DNA from: Paenibacillus cellulositrophicus
Lineage (GTDB): Bacteria; Bacillota; Bacilli; Paenibacillales; Paenibacillaceae
DNA: 64,000 bases
Direction of reading: 5' to 3'
NCBI RefSeq assembly: GCF_009363095.1
Contig: NZ_CP045295.1
Location: 2,666,001 to 2,730,000, forward strand
Shown here: one piece after another, positions 54,469 to 62,350 of the stretch
How the letters are laid out: the number at the start of each line of letters is the position of its first letter
Position numbering within the stretch: the stretch's first letter is position 1
Program-made: the position numbers and the translations under genes
The notes under the pieces: generated by a model
The model's input: the letters and a program-made list of their open reading frames with translations, nothing else
The model's database searches: none
What the model was told of the DNA's origin: nothing

Positions 54469-55569
54469 TTACTGTAGTTTTGTCACTCCGTTCGGAAGTT
54501 CGGAAGCCGGCGGCCAGACGATCGCTCCGCTGCGGTTCACATACCCTCTGATTTCCTCGGACGAATTCGGAACGAGCAAACTGATCACAGCCAATTCGCC
54601 GTTAAAATCATCAGCCCAATAGAATTCCGATTTGATCACAAAACGGCCGGATGTATTGATATAGCCGTACCTCTGCCCCTGGCTGGCCGGAGCCAGGCCG
54701 CCCTTGAACAAACCTCCGGCTTTAAAGCCCTGGATGACTTTGTTACCCTTCTTGTTGATATAGAAGGTGACTCCATTACGCTCGACAAAAGCCAGTCCTT
54801 CTGAGAACGGCTGCGCCATGCTGAACTGCGGTGTTAGCAGGTAATTGCCGTTTTTGTCGATGTACCCGTATTTTCCGTTCACGTAAACTACTGCCGCCCC
54901 ATTTGAAAACGGCATGGCGTGATCATACCGGGGTGTAATGCGGAGCTTGCCGGTGGTGTCGATATAGCCGTATTTGCCGCCGTACGCAAGCATTACGGCC
55001 GCCATACCTTCGGAGAAATCGGACGTCGAGCTATACCGGTATGGAATGACCAGCTCGCCCTCCGTGTTGATGTACCCCGCTGCTTTGCCCACATTGACCC
55101 GAGCCAGACCTTCGGAGAAATTATACGCCTTGGCGTAGATGGGCTGTATGCTCACCTTGCCATGGCTGTCTATATATCCGTACCGTGTCGACGTACCTCC
55201 GTCAGCATTCTGAACCTGCGTCGTATACAGCGCACGGTCATTAAAAAGAACGCTGGCACTTCTCAGCTTGTATTCGAACAGCTCGCTGCCCGCCGAACTG
55301 AAGTAATATTGCTTTTTAGCCGCATGGTCCTCGACATACACCTTCCCTCCGGATACTCCTGAATATCCGTATCCGTCGTACACCGCCTCGATAATCTCCT
55401 TGCCTTTGCCGTTGATGAAACCGTATTTTCCGTTAACTTCAATCGGATACAGTTGATCGCCTGTCTGCTCCTGCATAGCGGTCGCACTGGCAGCTTGAGA
55501 TTGCTCCGCCACGTTTGTACTGAATACCATCGTCGTAAATATAAGAGTAACAGCCATCTTTTTAATCAA
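54469..55569 (-). CDS. secreted WG-repeat protein
   Basis: About 366 residues. The frame is open to 55743, but the protein-like start is TTG 55569 or ATG 55557 (MAVTLIFTTMVFSTNVAEQS), giving a signal peptide cleaved near SQA. The mature part has WG-type repeats: KYGFINGKGKEIIEAVY, RYGYIDSHGKVSIQPIY, AGYINTEGELVIPYRY, KYGYIDTTGKLRITPRY, KYGYIDKNGNYLLTPQF and RYGYINTSGRFVIKSEF. About eight repeats, higher in GC than the WG protein at 16102 and clearly distinct from it. Likely an extracellular scaffold. Confidence 0.82.
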   Translation of the reverse strand: MIKKMAVTLIFTTMVFSTNVAEQSQAASATAMQEQTGDQLYPIEVNGKYGFINGKGKEIIEAVYDGYGYSGVSGGKVYVEDHAAKKQYYFSSAGSELFEYKLRSASVLFNDRALYTTQVQNADGGTSTRYGYIDSHGKVSIQPIYAKAYNFSEGLARVNVGKAAGYINTEGELVIPYRYSSTSDFSEGMAAVMLAYGGKYGYIDTTGKLRITPRYDHAMPFSNGAAVVYVNGKYGYIDKNGNYLLTPQFSMAQPFSEGLAFVERNGVTFYINKKGNKVIQGFKAGGLFKGGLAPASQGQRYGYINTSGRFVIKSEFYWADDFNGELAVISLLVPNSSEEIRGYVNRSGAIVWPPASELPNGVTKLQ

Positions 55570-55743
55570 CTGTTGTCCACGCTCCTCAGAGACTATTTTC
55601 CATTCTTTAGTATTGACGACGCTTGTACCGGTTTTGTTGTGAGTGATTGGAAATAAATCACAAAAACATTCGCTTAATCCCACATTTCGTCCGCCCACAT
55701 ACTGCTGACCAGAAAATGCTGTTTCGTTCCGCATCAAAAACAT

Positions 55744-55779
55744 GTAAGGAGCACTTCACTGTAGCGAAATGCTCCTTAC
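55744..55779 (-). terminator. hairpin upstream of the WG-repeat gene
   Basis: GTAAGGAGCA/TGCTCCTTAC with a 16-base loop. It occupies the hairpin position of repeat copy 8 and matches the hairpin-plus-core layout of the other copies. Confidence 0.7.
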
Positions 55780-55784
55780 AGATT

Positions 55785-55814
55785 GAGCTATCGTGTTCCG
55801 TTAGTTGAATAAAG
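55785..55814 (-). repeat. cassette-type repeat, copy 8 (core A)
   Basis: GCTATCGTGTTCCGTTAGTT after the hairpin at 55744-55779; 97 bases before the stop of the peptidase gene. No core B is recognisable. Confidence 0.7.
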
Positions 55815-55911
55815 TAATCAACAACATTCCCTTTCGACTAATGCACCTCTAAACCTACCGTAATAATTACCACTACGGCTCCACCAATTATATGTAAACC
55901 GCGGAGTCATA

Positions 55912-56580
55912 TCAGGGTGAAAATAGCTTCCAATGCCCTTCGGAGACAACTTCGACTGCTCCGTCAATCACTTTGATGGCGGTCTGGTCATCCATCGCAT
56001 ACGATGGCCCTTGCATCCCGGCGGCCCATTTCTCTGCAGCAGCCATCGTGTTTCCCGGCAGCAGCTCGTGATCCAGGTGCGGAAACATGGAAAAATCAAC
56101 CAGTTCCAGCGTTTCATCGCCACCGTTGGGTGGAGTCCAGCCAACGAAGTCTTCCCCAATATTAGGGGCCATCACCATGCTCCCCGCACTCATTCCCACA
56201 TAGACTGCGTGCAGCGACGGCAAGAGGTCTGCCAGCCCGGATTGCCGCATCCAGTGACACAGGTAGAGGGCGTCGCCGCCAGCCACCAGCAGTACGTCCG
56301 TCTCCCGGACCAGCGGCACCCAGCGGTCTTCGGCGATGCTTGGCAGCGCTGTGAGCTCCAGCACGCCGACGGACTTCCAGCCTAGTTCGACCATGGAATT
56401 CTCGGAATTCCCGCTGATGAACTGCCAGGCTTTGACGCCGGGGCCGACCCAGGGGTGTCCGTACATCGCGGTGGGGATGCACAGGGCGCTAGACTCGGCA
56501 ATGGGTTTGCCCAACATGTCAACCAGCGCGTCCTGTATGCTGTTATTATTGATGCCTGCAGATGTGAGCAGAAATTTCAT
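55912..56580 (-). CDS. peptidase E-like (S51, class I glutamine-amidotransferase fold)
   Basis: 222 residues from ATG 56580 (MKFLLTSAGINNNSIQDALV). The nucleophile elbow YVGMSAGSMVMA (Ser), the preceding LLVAGGDALYLCHWM and the FPHLDHE histidine region fit the S51 family, whose members cleave Asp-X dipeptides or cyanophycin. No signal peptide, as expected. The RibD-C-like gene lies 24 bases upstream with no repeat between, so the two form a two-gene unit. Confidence 0.85.
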   Translation of the reverse strand: MKFLLTSAGINNNSIQDALVDMLGKPIAESSALCIPTAMYGHPWVGPGVKAWQFISGNSENSMVELGWKSVGVLELTALPSIAEDRWVPLVRETDVLLVAGGDALYLCHWMRQSGLADLLPSLHAVYVGMSAGSMVMAPNIGEDFVGWTPPNGGDETLELVDFSMFPHLDHELLPGNTMAAAEKWAAGMQGPSYAMDDQTAIKVIDGAVEVVSEGHWKLFSP

Positions 56581-56604
56581 AACCCCACTCCTTTGTGTAT
56601 CATC

Positions 56605-57231
56605 TCACGCCATGGTGCCAAAAGACGGTTTTCCCGTAAGCGCGTAGCGCAATAGAACCGTGCCTTTGGAGAACGCTCTGGATTCAAGTAATTCCAGATT
56701 CGTCGGTATCGTTCCATCGCCGAAGAATCGTTTTCCCTCTCCGAGTATTACTGGAAACTGCCAGATGTTCATTCGGTCAATCAGCTCGTGACGCAATAAT
56801 GTCTGGACCAGGTCGCTGCTGCCGACGACATGCACCTCCTCGTAACGTTCCTTCAACAAAGGCACACTTGTAGTCACATCCGCGTCGAGCAGTTTTGTAT
56901 TATTCCAATCGACGCTGGTCAATGTCCGGGATGCGACATACTTCGGTTTCTCGTTCATCAGCTTGGTGAACGGGTTGGTGTCAGGCGCTTGCGGCCAGTA
57001 CGACGCAAAGATTTCATACGTTTTACGTCCGATTAGCATAGCGTCGAGGCTCGCATAATCATCCGCGATCCGTTGTCCTGTCACCGGATCCCGAAACGGT
57101 TCCTGCCATCCGCCGTAGCCGAAACCGCCTTCACGATCTTCATTAGGCGACCCGGGAGATTGGACTACGCCATCCAAAGTCATGAACATGTGCACAACAA
57201 GATTTCCCATTTTGCTTTTCATTCCTTTCAT
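56605..57231 (-). CDS. dihydrofolate reductase-like protein (RibD C-terminal domain)
   Basis: About 208 residues; starts at ATG 57231, 57222 or 57210 are all possible (ribosome-binding site AAAGGA lies inside). The core reads VVHMFMTLDGVVQSPG, DAMLIGRKTYEIFASYWP, VHVVGSSDLVQTLL and FPVILGEGKRFFGDG, the NADPH-dependent reductase fold of RibD/YyaP-like proteins. Substrate unknown; such genes are common stray cargo. Translationally next to the peptidase gene. Confidence 0.85.
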   Translation of the reverse strand: MKGMKSKMGNLVVHMFMTLDGVVQSPGSPNEDREGGFGYGGWQEPFRDPVTGQRIADDYASLDAMLIGRKTYEIFASYWPQAPDTNPFTKLMNEKPKYVASRTLTSVDWNNTKLLDADVTTSVPLLKERYEEVHVVGSSDLVQTLLRHELIDRMNIWQFPVILGEGKRFFGDGTIPTNLELLESRAFSKGTVLLRYALTGKPSFGTMA

Positions 57232-57311
57232 ATTAAATCTGTTCACAGGTGGGTTGTCTTCATAAACTAAGTTTAGGACATTTCAGTTCGGATTGTTTCT
57301 TACAGATTGCT

Positions 57312-57408
57312 AATTAATCTTCCGTTAGCTTAATAAATAAAAGAAGCAGCTACCGGCGGCAAACTGCTTCTTTATTTAGTTATTACATTAACATTTACGT
57401 TAGTGAAA
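57312..57408 (-). repeat. cassette-type repeat, copy 9
   Basis: Core B at 57312-57341 (TTCCGTTAGCTTAATAAATA), hairpin AAAGAAGCAG...CTGCTTCTTT at 57339-57373, very weak core A at about 57377-57408. Confidence 0.7.
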
Positions 57409-57438
57409 TTCTCGCTCGTTTAAGTGACTTCAAAATAA

Positions 57439-58008
57439 TCAACGATCTAACTCCACTTCGTCGTCCACGAAATATTTCCCTTTCACACCGTTGATGATTT
57501 TATGCAGTTCAGCTCTGACTCTGATAACTTCCTGCTCATCCTGCCACCAGTTGTTAGCCTGCCCTATAACTCGATCATCAGGGCATGTGCCCAGGCGAAC
57601 TAACTAACAACAACCGATTGATGTTTTCTAGGCCGATTGCTCGATCAAGAACAGTGAGTGAACACAGTATATTTTCTTTCGTATGATTAGACTGGTCTCT
57701 ATTAAAATTGATTCATTAGGCACGCCCAGTCTTCTTGCCTCGTCCTGCAGGACAATTGCCTCTGGCGGATTTATTTGTCCAAATTTATCCCCACCAGTAA
57801 ACAAAATATATGGGGCTCGACCATTCTTAAACAATTCAACCGCCTTTACCGCTCTTGATAAATACGGCCCACCAAAAACAAATATGCAATCTCCATTCGC
57901 AGTTCCGTCATCGGTGTACTTACCATCACCAAACACCACTTTGGTAATTTGATCTATAGTTAATTCTGCTGGGTTCATCTTGGAAATAAGCATGGAACTC
58001 CCCTCCAA
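57439..58008 (-). pseudogene. YdcF/SanA-like (DUF218) protein, broken by frameshift and deletion
   Basis: From ATG 58008 the first frame reads LTIDQITKVVFGDGKYTDDG, then GDCIFVFGG, AVKAVELFKNGRAPYILFTG and VPNESILIE, the DUF218 pattern. Near 57698 it shifts; the next frame continues NHTKENILCSLTVLDRAIG and LLLVSSPGHMP, again family-like. A third segment, ANNWWQDEQEVIRVRAELHK to VDDEVELDR, ends at 57439 in another frame after a probable internal deletion. So the gene is dead or seriously miscalled. DUF218 proteins act at the envelope or in unknown metabolism. Confidence 0.75.
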
Positions 58009-58108
58009 TGTAGCTGTGCCATTTCACATTTCATTGCCCCTTTTGAAATGACTATGATTATTTTAGCAGCCGATCAAAGGCCTGTTGCCTTCGAATGTCT
58101 TCATTAAT

Positions 58109-58132
58109 TTATCGTTTCCCGTTAGCTTAATG
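58109..58132 (-). repeat. cassette-type repeat, copy 10 (core A)
   Basis: TTATCGTTTCCCGTTAGCTT; the TAA stop of the next gene (58127-58129) is part of it. Upstream hairpin is degraded and core B is absent. Confidence 0.82.
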
Positions 58133-58555
58133 CACCTTTAGAAGTAGTATTGCTTCATGTTCATAATTCTCGAGATCATTTTCTTCATTCATCCAAGCAA
58201 CTTCATCCGGTCTTAGCCGATAAAAACGAGCATCAGCTTCTGTTCCATCAAGTTCACAACTAACTACAATATTAAATTCTCTCCCTGAGAAGTTACGGCG
58301 GAGTGTCTTTTCCCATACGTCAATTATACCTAATGCTATAGAGAGGTTCTCCAAGTGCAAATGATTTATCGACGTTTCGCAATCAGTACGATCAGAGTAA
58401 GTTGTTTTATCGAAACTACTCGGTAAATCTCTTGCAAAACTGCTGATCAAAATACAGCCATCCCATTCAACAAAGTGGGTGTATTCATCGTTATTACTAC
58501 CCCCTGAAGGTTTGGTTTTAAGCAATAATGTGGTCATCGCTTCATTAGTTTTCAT
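58127..58555 (-). CDS. small soluble protein, unknown function
   Basis: 142 residues from ATG 58555 (GGAGG upstream). Acidic, mixed alpha/beta, with EYTHFVEWDGCILISSFA, SIALGIIDVWEKTLRR and FYRLRPDEVAWMNEENDLEN. No signal, membrane segment or known motif. Its stop lies in the repeat core and its start is 38 bases from the next core, so the gene fills its cassette completely. Confidence 0.65.
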   Translation of the reverse strand: MKTNEAMTTLLLKTKPSGGSNNDEYTHFVEWDGCILISSFARDLPSSFDKTTYSDRTDCETSINHLHLENLSIALGIIDVWEKTLRRNFSGREFNIVVSCELDGTEADARFYRLRPDEVAWMNEENDLENYEHEAILLLKVH

Positions 58556-58592
58556 GGTAACCTCCAGGTAGTTTGAAGGTGTGAATGTATTA

Positions 58593-58618
58593 AACAAACG
58601 TTTCCCGTTAGCTTAATC
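58593..58618 (-). repeat. cassette-type repeat, copy 11 (core A)
   Basis: AACGTTTCCCGTTAGCTTAA; it again contains the stop codon of the next gene (58613-58615). Core B and hairpin are absent. Confidence 0.8.
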
Positions 58619-58816
58619 ATCGCCTTTACGTTTCTTTCTCAATAAGTAATATTCAACTAAAGCCACGCCAGTTGAGGCACCAAATGAGACTAAAAATGCA
58701 GTACCGACATCCACATCCGGTTTAAATATCACGTTTAGAATAAGGTTTCCGACAAAGAAGACCGAAAACAAGGCTAAGAATCTAAGTCCTATTCGTTTCA
58801 AGGGGTTAACCTCCAT
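58613..58816 (-). CDS. 67-residue two-helix membrane protein
   Basis: From ATG 58816 (GGAGG upstream). Two hydrophobic segments, LRFLALFSVFFVGNLILNVIF and TAFLVSFGASTGVALVEYYLL, joined by KPDVDVG, and a basic tail RKKRKGDD. No family recognised. The stop codon is supplied by the repeat core. Confidence 0.65.
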   Translation of the reverse strand: MEVNPLKRIGLRFLALFSVFFVGNLILNVIFKPDVDVGTAFLVSFGASTGVALVEYYLLRKKRKGDD

Positions 58817-58875
58817 TGGATATTATCTCACGGTTGCGTTTTTTTGCTTCCCATTCTCCCCGTTAATCGTTATAT

Positions 58876-58968
58876 CTATCCTGCCCGTTAGCTTAATAAA
58901 GCTGCCGATCGGCGCCGGCAGCTTCTTCAAATGTTTGTTTATTCAACTATCGTTTCCCATTAGTGAAA
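58876..58968 (-). repeat. cassette-type repeat element, copy 12 (full)
   Basis: Core B at 58876-58900 (CTATCCTGCCCGTTAGCTTA), hairpin GCTGCCG...CGGCAGC at 58901-58922, shared link sequence, core A at 58941-58968 (CTATCGTTTCCCATTAGTGA). The lipoprotein gene ends inside core A. Confidence 0.9.
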
Positions 58969-59299
58969 GCTGTAGCTCTTCTTTAATACCTTTCCACTCG
59001 ACAGTAACATTGATTGTTTCGTCTTTCTGCGGAACAGCACCATTACTAATAGATTTATGAGTGATTTCTTTATGCCCTGATAATTCTGTTTCTCCACTTC
59101 CTCCCCCTGATGATACAGAAAATTTATATTTGACTTTACCTACTTCAGAAGGGTTATCTCCTTTGTAAGTTAATGTCAATGTGTAATCGTGGTTCTCACC
59201 ATTGAGGTTAGTAACGACATAGTTTGCTGACCAGTTCTTACTTTCACCAGTAAATAAAATAGAAGAGCTATTTAAACATCCAGATAAAAACATAACCAT
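58943..59299 (-). CDS. small lipoprotein whose start codon appears lost
   Basis: The open frame from ATG 59299 gives 118 residues, MVMFLSGCLNSSSIL, with lipobox LSGC at residue 5, too short for an export signal. Translating further upstream in frame gives QIKGILICLF before it, preceded by GGAGGGA and a TTA codon where a start is expected. So the start may have mutated from TTG or ATG. The mature part is beta-rich (YTLTLTYKGDNPSEVGKV, KFSVSSGGGSGE). The last codons (MGNDS) are encoded by repeat core A, so the cassette element forms the C-terminus. Confidence 0.6.
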   Translation of the reverse strand: MVMFLSGCLNSSSILFTGESKNWSANYVVTNLNGENHDYTLTLTYKGDNPSEVGKVKYKFSVSSGGGSGETELSGHKEITHKSISNGAVPQKDETINVTVEWKGIKEELQLSLMGNDS

Positions 59300-59397
59300 G
59301 AATAAACAGATGAGGATTCCTTTTATTTGTAATCCCTCCCTTGAGTATTAATGAAGTTCACATATTATAAAACGGAAAGGAGAACTAATTTGTTACG

Positions 59398-59480
59398 TAA
59401 ACCTGCCCGTTAGCTTAACAAAAACAGCAGCCAATTACTTGCCGGCTGCTGTTTGTTGTTTTGAACTATTGTTTCCTCAG
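59398..59480 (-). repeat. cassette-type repeat element, copy 13
   Basis: Core B at 59398-59423 (ACCTGCCCGTTAGCTTAACA), hairpin AACAGCAGCC...GGCTGCTGTT at 59424-59453, truncated core A at 59461-59480 (TTGAACTATTGTTTCCTCAG), where the next gene's TGA lies. Confidence 0.82.
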
Positions 59481-61033
59481 TCGACGTCCGAGATTTTCCA
59501 CTCGCCATTTTCCTGCATGAACACGATTCCTGGAGTGCCCGACTTATTGCCGTGCTGATCGAACAGGTAACTGAACGTCACATACGCCAGCAGTGCGCCG
59601 CCGGGACGGTCTTCGAACGTCACGGAGCGGACGCCCGTAATGAGTCGCTGGCCGATAATCTCGAACGACTGCGCCGGTGTGCCGTTCTTCACGAACAGCC
59701 GGCCGAGCGCAGCGGCGTCGCGACCATTCATGGCGTTGACATAGCCGTTGAGCAGCTTCGCGGCGGCCAACTTCTTCGCTTCTCCCGCATACGCGCCTTC
59801 ATCGAGTAACTGCGGCCTAAATACGAGCAGCGCGCCGCGAACGCTTGGCGTCCACGTCAGCTTGAAACCGAACGCTTCCGCCGTCGCGCGCAGCGGCAAA
59901 TAAACACGTCCCTTCACAATCACCGGTTTGGCGTTCGCACCGGTAAGCTTCTTGCCGTTCACCCATAGCGACAACGCTGCGCCTTTTCTTGGGTTGTTTC
60001 CCTGCGTATCAGGCTGTGTTGAAACGAAGGCGGCTTTATACGCGGCGTCCCATCTTACATACCAGCCGAACGATTCCGCAAGCGCGCGCATCGGCAGCAG
60101 CATGACGCCGTTCGAGACGATCGGCGCAAGCGTCGGATCGTTCACCGTGACACCGTTAATGGCCAGCGTAGGAGCAGCTGGGGGAGCGACCATAACGCTG
60201 CGTATGGTTCTTCTCGAGCCGGTGTCGATGTACAGGTCATAAGTGCCAGGTGCGATCGGCTTGAAGGTACCGTCAATCGCCTCGCCGTAGGCCGGCATCG
60301 TGAATTGAAAATCGTACCGTGCTTCTGAGTAAGGCGCGGTATGGACGAGCAGTGCTCTTTTTGATGGATAATCCACGCCCTTTCCTGTCATATAGCCACC
60401 GGATGAGCCGGATGTCTCAATGAAGATCCGAACCGTTCCTTCATAGTTACTCGCGTCATTGCCCTTAATACGAACCGTCTGTCCAATGGTCGGCTTGAGC
60501 GTGCTTACATCGGTCTGCGGGGATACCGCCAGCAATTCGTAAAACTCTTTGAGGGCTGTGGCATCCTGGGCGATATATTTATCTTCGCCGATATGGATGA
60601 GAACGTGCTTCGAATCCTTGAATTGCAAGTAGATATCGGTCCCGTCGGTTAGCATGACATCTATACTAGTGGCGAAAAAGGCGTCCTCTCCGACCAACTG
60701 CTCCGTCGACGGCTTTGCGTTCTTAAGCAGCCGGTTAACGAAGTTAGCCGTCTTCGCAATAGCGCTTTGATCTGCTGCGCGCAAGGCGAACAGCGGCACC
60801 CACGCCAGATCGGCGTGACTCATTTGGATCCGCTGGACAGCATCCGCTTGAATGGCCGCCGGCTGCGCCGATGATGCCTGCACGGTCGCAATATCGTTTT
60901 CGGCGGCAGGTGACACATTGGCGGCTGTTGACGCTGCCGCCTCAGCCTCCCACGAGGTTCCGCCCGACCAGCCGGGAACTCCGACGGTGAGCAGCACCGC
61001 CAGAGTGAACATATAGAACTGTTTCATTTTCAT
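59477..61033 (-). CDS. secreted protein with copper-amine-oxidase N-terminal (stalk) domain
   Basis: 518 residues from ATG 61033 (MKMKQFYMFTLAVLLTVGVP), signal peptide with cleavage near AEAAA. A 250-residue unknown part precedes the stalk domain, which has two matching halves, NGVMLLPMRALAESFGWYVRW and VKGRVYLPLRATAEAFGFKLTW. This domain is common in surface proteins of Paenibacillus and binds wall or calcium. The last 120 residues may be a SnoaL-like fold (LLNGYVNAMNGRDAAALGRLF, SYLFDQHGNKSGTPGIVFMQ). GC-richer than its neighbours. The stop lies in the repeat. Confidence 0.82.
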   Translation of the reverse strand: MKMKQFYMFTLAVLLTVGVPGWSGGTSWEAEAAASTAANVSPAAENDIATVQASSAQPAAIQADAVQRIQMSHADLAWVPLFALRAADQSAIAKTANFVNRLLKNAKPSTEQLVGEDAFFATSIDVMLTDGTDIYLQFKDSKHVLIHIGEDKYIAQDATALKEFYELLAVSPQTDVSTLKPTIGQTVRIKGNDASNYEGTVRIFIETSGSSGGYMTGKGVDYPSKRALLVHTAPYSEARYDFQFTMPAYGEAIDGTFKPIAPGTYDLYIDTGSRRTIRSVMVAPPAAPTLAINGVTVNDPTLAPIVSNGVMLLPMRALAESFGWYVRWDAAYKAAFVSTQPDTQGNNPRKGAALSLWVNGKKLTGANAKPVIVKGRVYLPLRATAEAFGFKLTWTPSVRGALLVFRPQLLDEGAYAGEAKKLAAAKLLNGYVNAMNGRDAAALGRLFVKNGTPAQSFEIIGQRLITGVRSVTFEDRPGGALLAYVTFSYLFDQHGNKSGTPGIVFMQENGEWKISDVD

Positions 61034-61201
61034 CTCATCGTCCCTTCCTTCAGGAAGATCTATAGGCCAAGAAGCCTGTTATTCTTATAGACGGCTGGGG
61101 GAGCGAGAATGTTTTATCCGCGGTTACACCGCAAAGTATACTGGAGTATATTATGACTGAGCAAGGTTCTAAGTACTTGATAATTCGCGATATGATTACG
61201 C

Positions 61202-61291
61202 TGTCCTGCCCGTTAGCTAAGAAAACAGCAGCCTCTTCACCGGCTGCCGTCTCTTCTTTCTTATAGAGCTATCGTTCTCCGTTAGCGAGTC
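61202..61291 (-). repeat. cassette-type repeat element, copy 14
   Basis: Core B at 61202-61224 (TGTCCTGCCCGTTAGCTAAG), hairpin CAGCAGCC...GGCTGCCG, core A at 61266-61291 (GCTATCGTTCTCCGTTAGCG) containing the stop of the next gene. Confidence 0.85.
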
Positions 61292-61746
61292 ACTCCAAGG
61301 TTCATTCCCATAGATGAGGTATGCTCGATCATATAACGAAAATCTTCCTCAGTATCGGTCCAAAAAATAACCGGTACTTGTTTTATGTTCATTTGTCGAA
61401 ACGCTTCATTGCGGTGACGCCCATCAGCGACTTCATATTTGCCAGCGGAATAAAAGACGATTAGCGGCGGAAAGTCCCAATCACCATAGGCGATTTTCAT
61501 TTTATCGACGACATGGAAAAACCATGCTATATCATTCTCCTTAGTCAGATACGATGGAGCTCCCTCTTCAATTCCAAACTCCGATATATCCGTTACGACA
61601 GGACCGATATAGTATCTCTTCTTCTCCAATAACCCGTCTGCCAATGCAACATTGTCTCCGTCATTTCTAAGAAATAACTGAATCCACTCATCAATGGCAC
61701 CACGTTGGGCATATTCAAATGCACATTTTGTACTGCCGTATATCAT
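61282..61746 (-). CDS. ParB/Srx-like domain protein
   Basis: 154 residues from ATG 61746 (GGAGAG upstream; GTG 61755 is an alternative). The end holds FYSAGKYEVADGRHRNEAFRQ followed by VPVIFW, the ParB N-terminal/sulfiredoxin-like GxHR motif (here ADGRHRNEA), which binds nucleotide in related proteins. No helix-turn-helix, so it is not a partition protein. Probably a small enzyme or regulator. Single cassette gene. Confidence 0.7.
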   Translation of the reverse strand: MIYGSTKCAFEYAQRGAIDEWIQLFLRNDGDNVALADGLLEKKRYYIGPVVTDISEFGIEEGAPSYLTKENDIAWFFHVVDKMKIAYGDWDFPPLIVFYSAGKYEVADGRHRNEAFRQMNIKQVPVIFWTDTEEDFRYMIEHTSSMGMNLGVTR

Positions 61747-61830
61747 TAGGTTCACACTCTCCTCAATTGGGCTAGTACAACCTATTGTATACCAGTTCCA
61801 GATGGGACAAAATGGTACTTAACAGATATA

Positions 61831-61854
61831 ATTAAACTGTCCGTTTCGTACTTC
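61831..61854 (-). repeat. cassette-type repeat, copy 15 (degenerate core B)
   Basis: AAACTGTCCGTTTCGTACTT is the last, weakest match to the core; its end touches the stop codon of the P-loop gene. Beyond it no further copy was found. Confidence 0.5.
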
Positions 61855-62350
61855 AAGCGTATTGGAGAACCCACTCTTTTATCCGAGAAGCAACTTCGGT
61901 TACATCCATATCCGTTGTATTAATAGTAGGCATTGGCGGGTCATAGACCTCATCAGCAATTTCAAGCAATCGTTTAGCAAAGTTTTTGTGGTTTTGGATC
62001 TCTTCCTCTGACCAATTCCTTTCACGTAGACGTTTCTCGCGAGTTTCTTCATCACAATGTAGGTTCAGATAATATACATGCTTAAAAAAAGGATAGTCCG
62101 CACATTTTTCAATATCCCAAGGCATCATGGTTCCGCATAGGATAGTCATGCGTCCACTTTGAGCGATATTTCGTGCAACCCGAAGCCAAATATTTCGAAT
62201 TTTCTCCCAATCATGCCCAAGAAATTCAACAAGATCATCCGGGTTAAAAATATCAAAGTCAGGCATCATTCCCCGTAGCTCCTTAATGACATATGTTTTC
62301 CCTGACCCACTTGCACCTGTTACGATAAACAAAGGAATTTTATGATCCAT
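61853..62350 (-). CDS. P-loop nucleoside/nucleotide kinase-like protein
   Basis: 165 residues from ATG 62350 (GGGGG upstream). Walker A is in FIVTGASGSGKTYVIKEL, then FNPDDLVEFLG, the Walker B-like MTILCGTM and a lid with REKRLRERNWSEEEI, the pattern of gluconate-kinase or chloramphenicol-phosphotransferase-like small kinases. Substrate unknown. It is the rightmost gene of the array and ends in a degenerate repeat. Confidence 0.78.
   Translation of the reverse strand: MDHKIPLFIVTGASGSGKTYVIKELRGMMPDFDIFNPDDLVEFLGHDWEKIRNIWLRVARNIAQSGRMTILCGTMMPWDIEKCADYPFFKHVYYLNLHCDEETREKRLRERNWSEEEIQNHKNFAKRLLEIADEVYDPPMPTINTTDMDVTEVASRIKEWVLQYA

Noticed and set aside
47837..61854. Calling the repeats canonical integron attC sites
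   Set aside because: attC needs inverted outer boxes (RYYYAAC and GTTRRRY) and inner L boxes. Here the two cores are in the same orientation and no IntI-type integrase lies nearby, so only a functional analogy is claimed.
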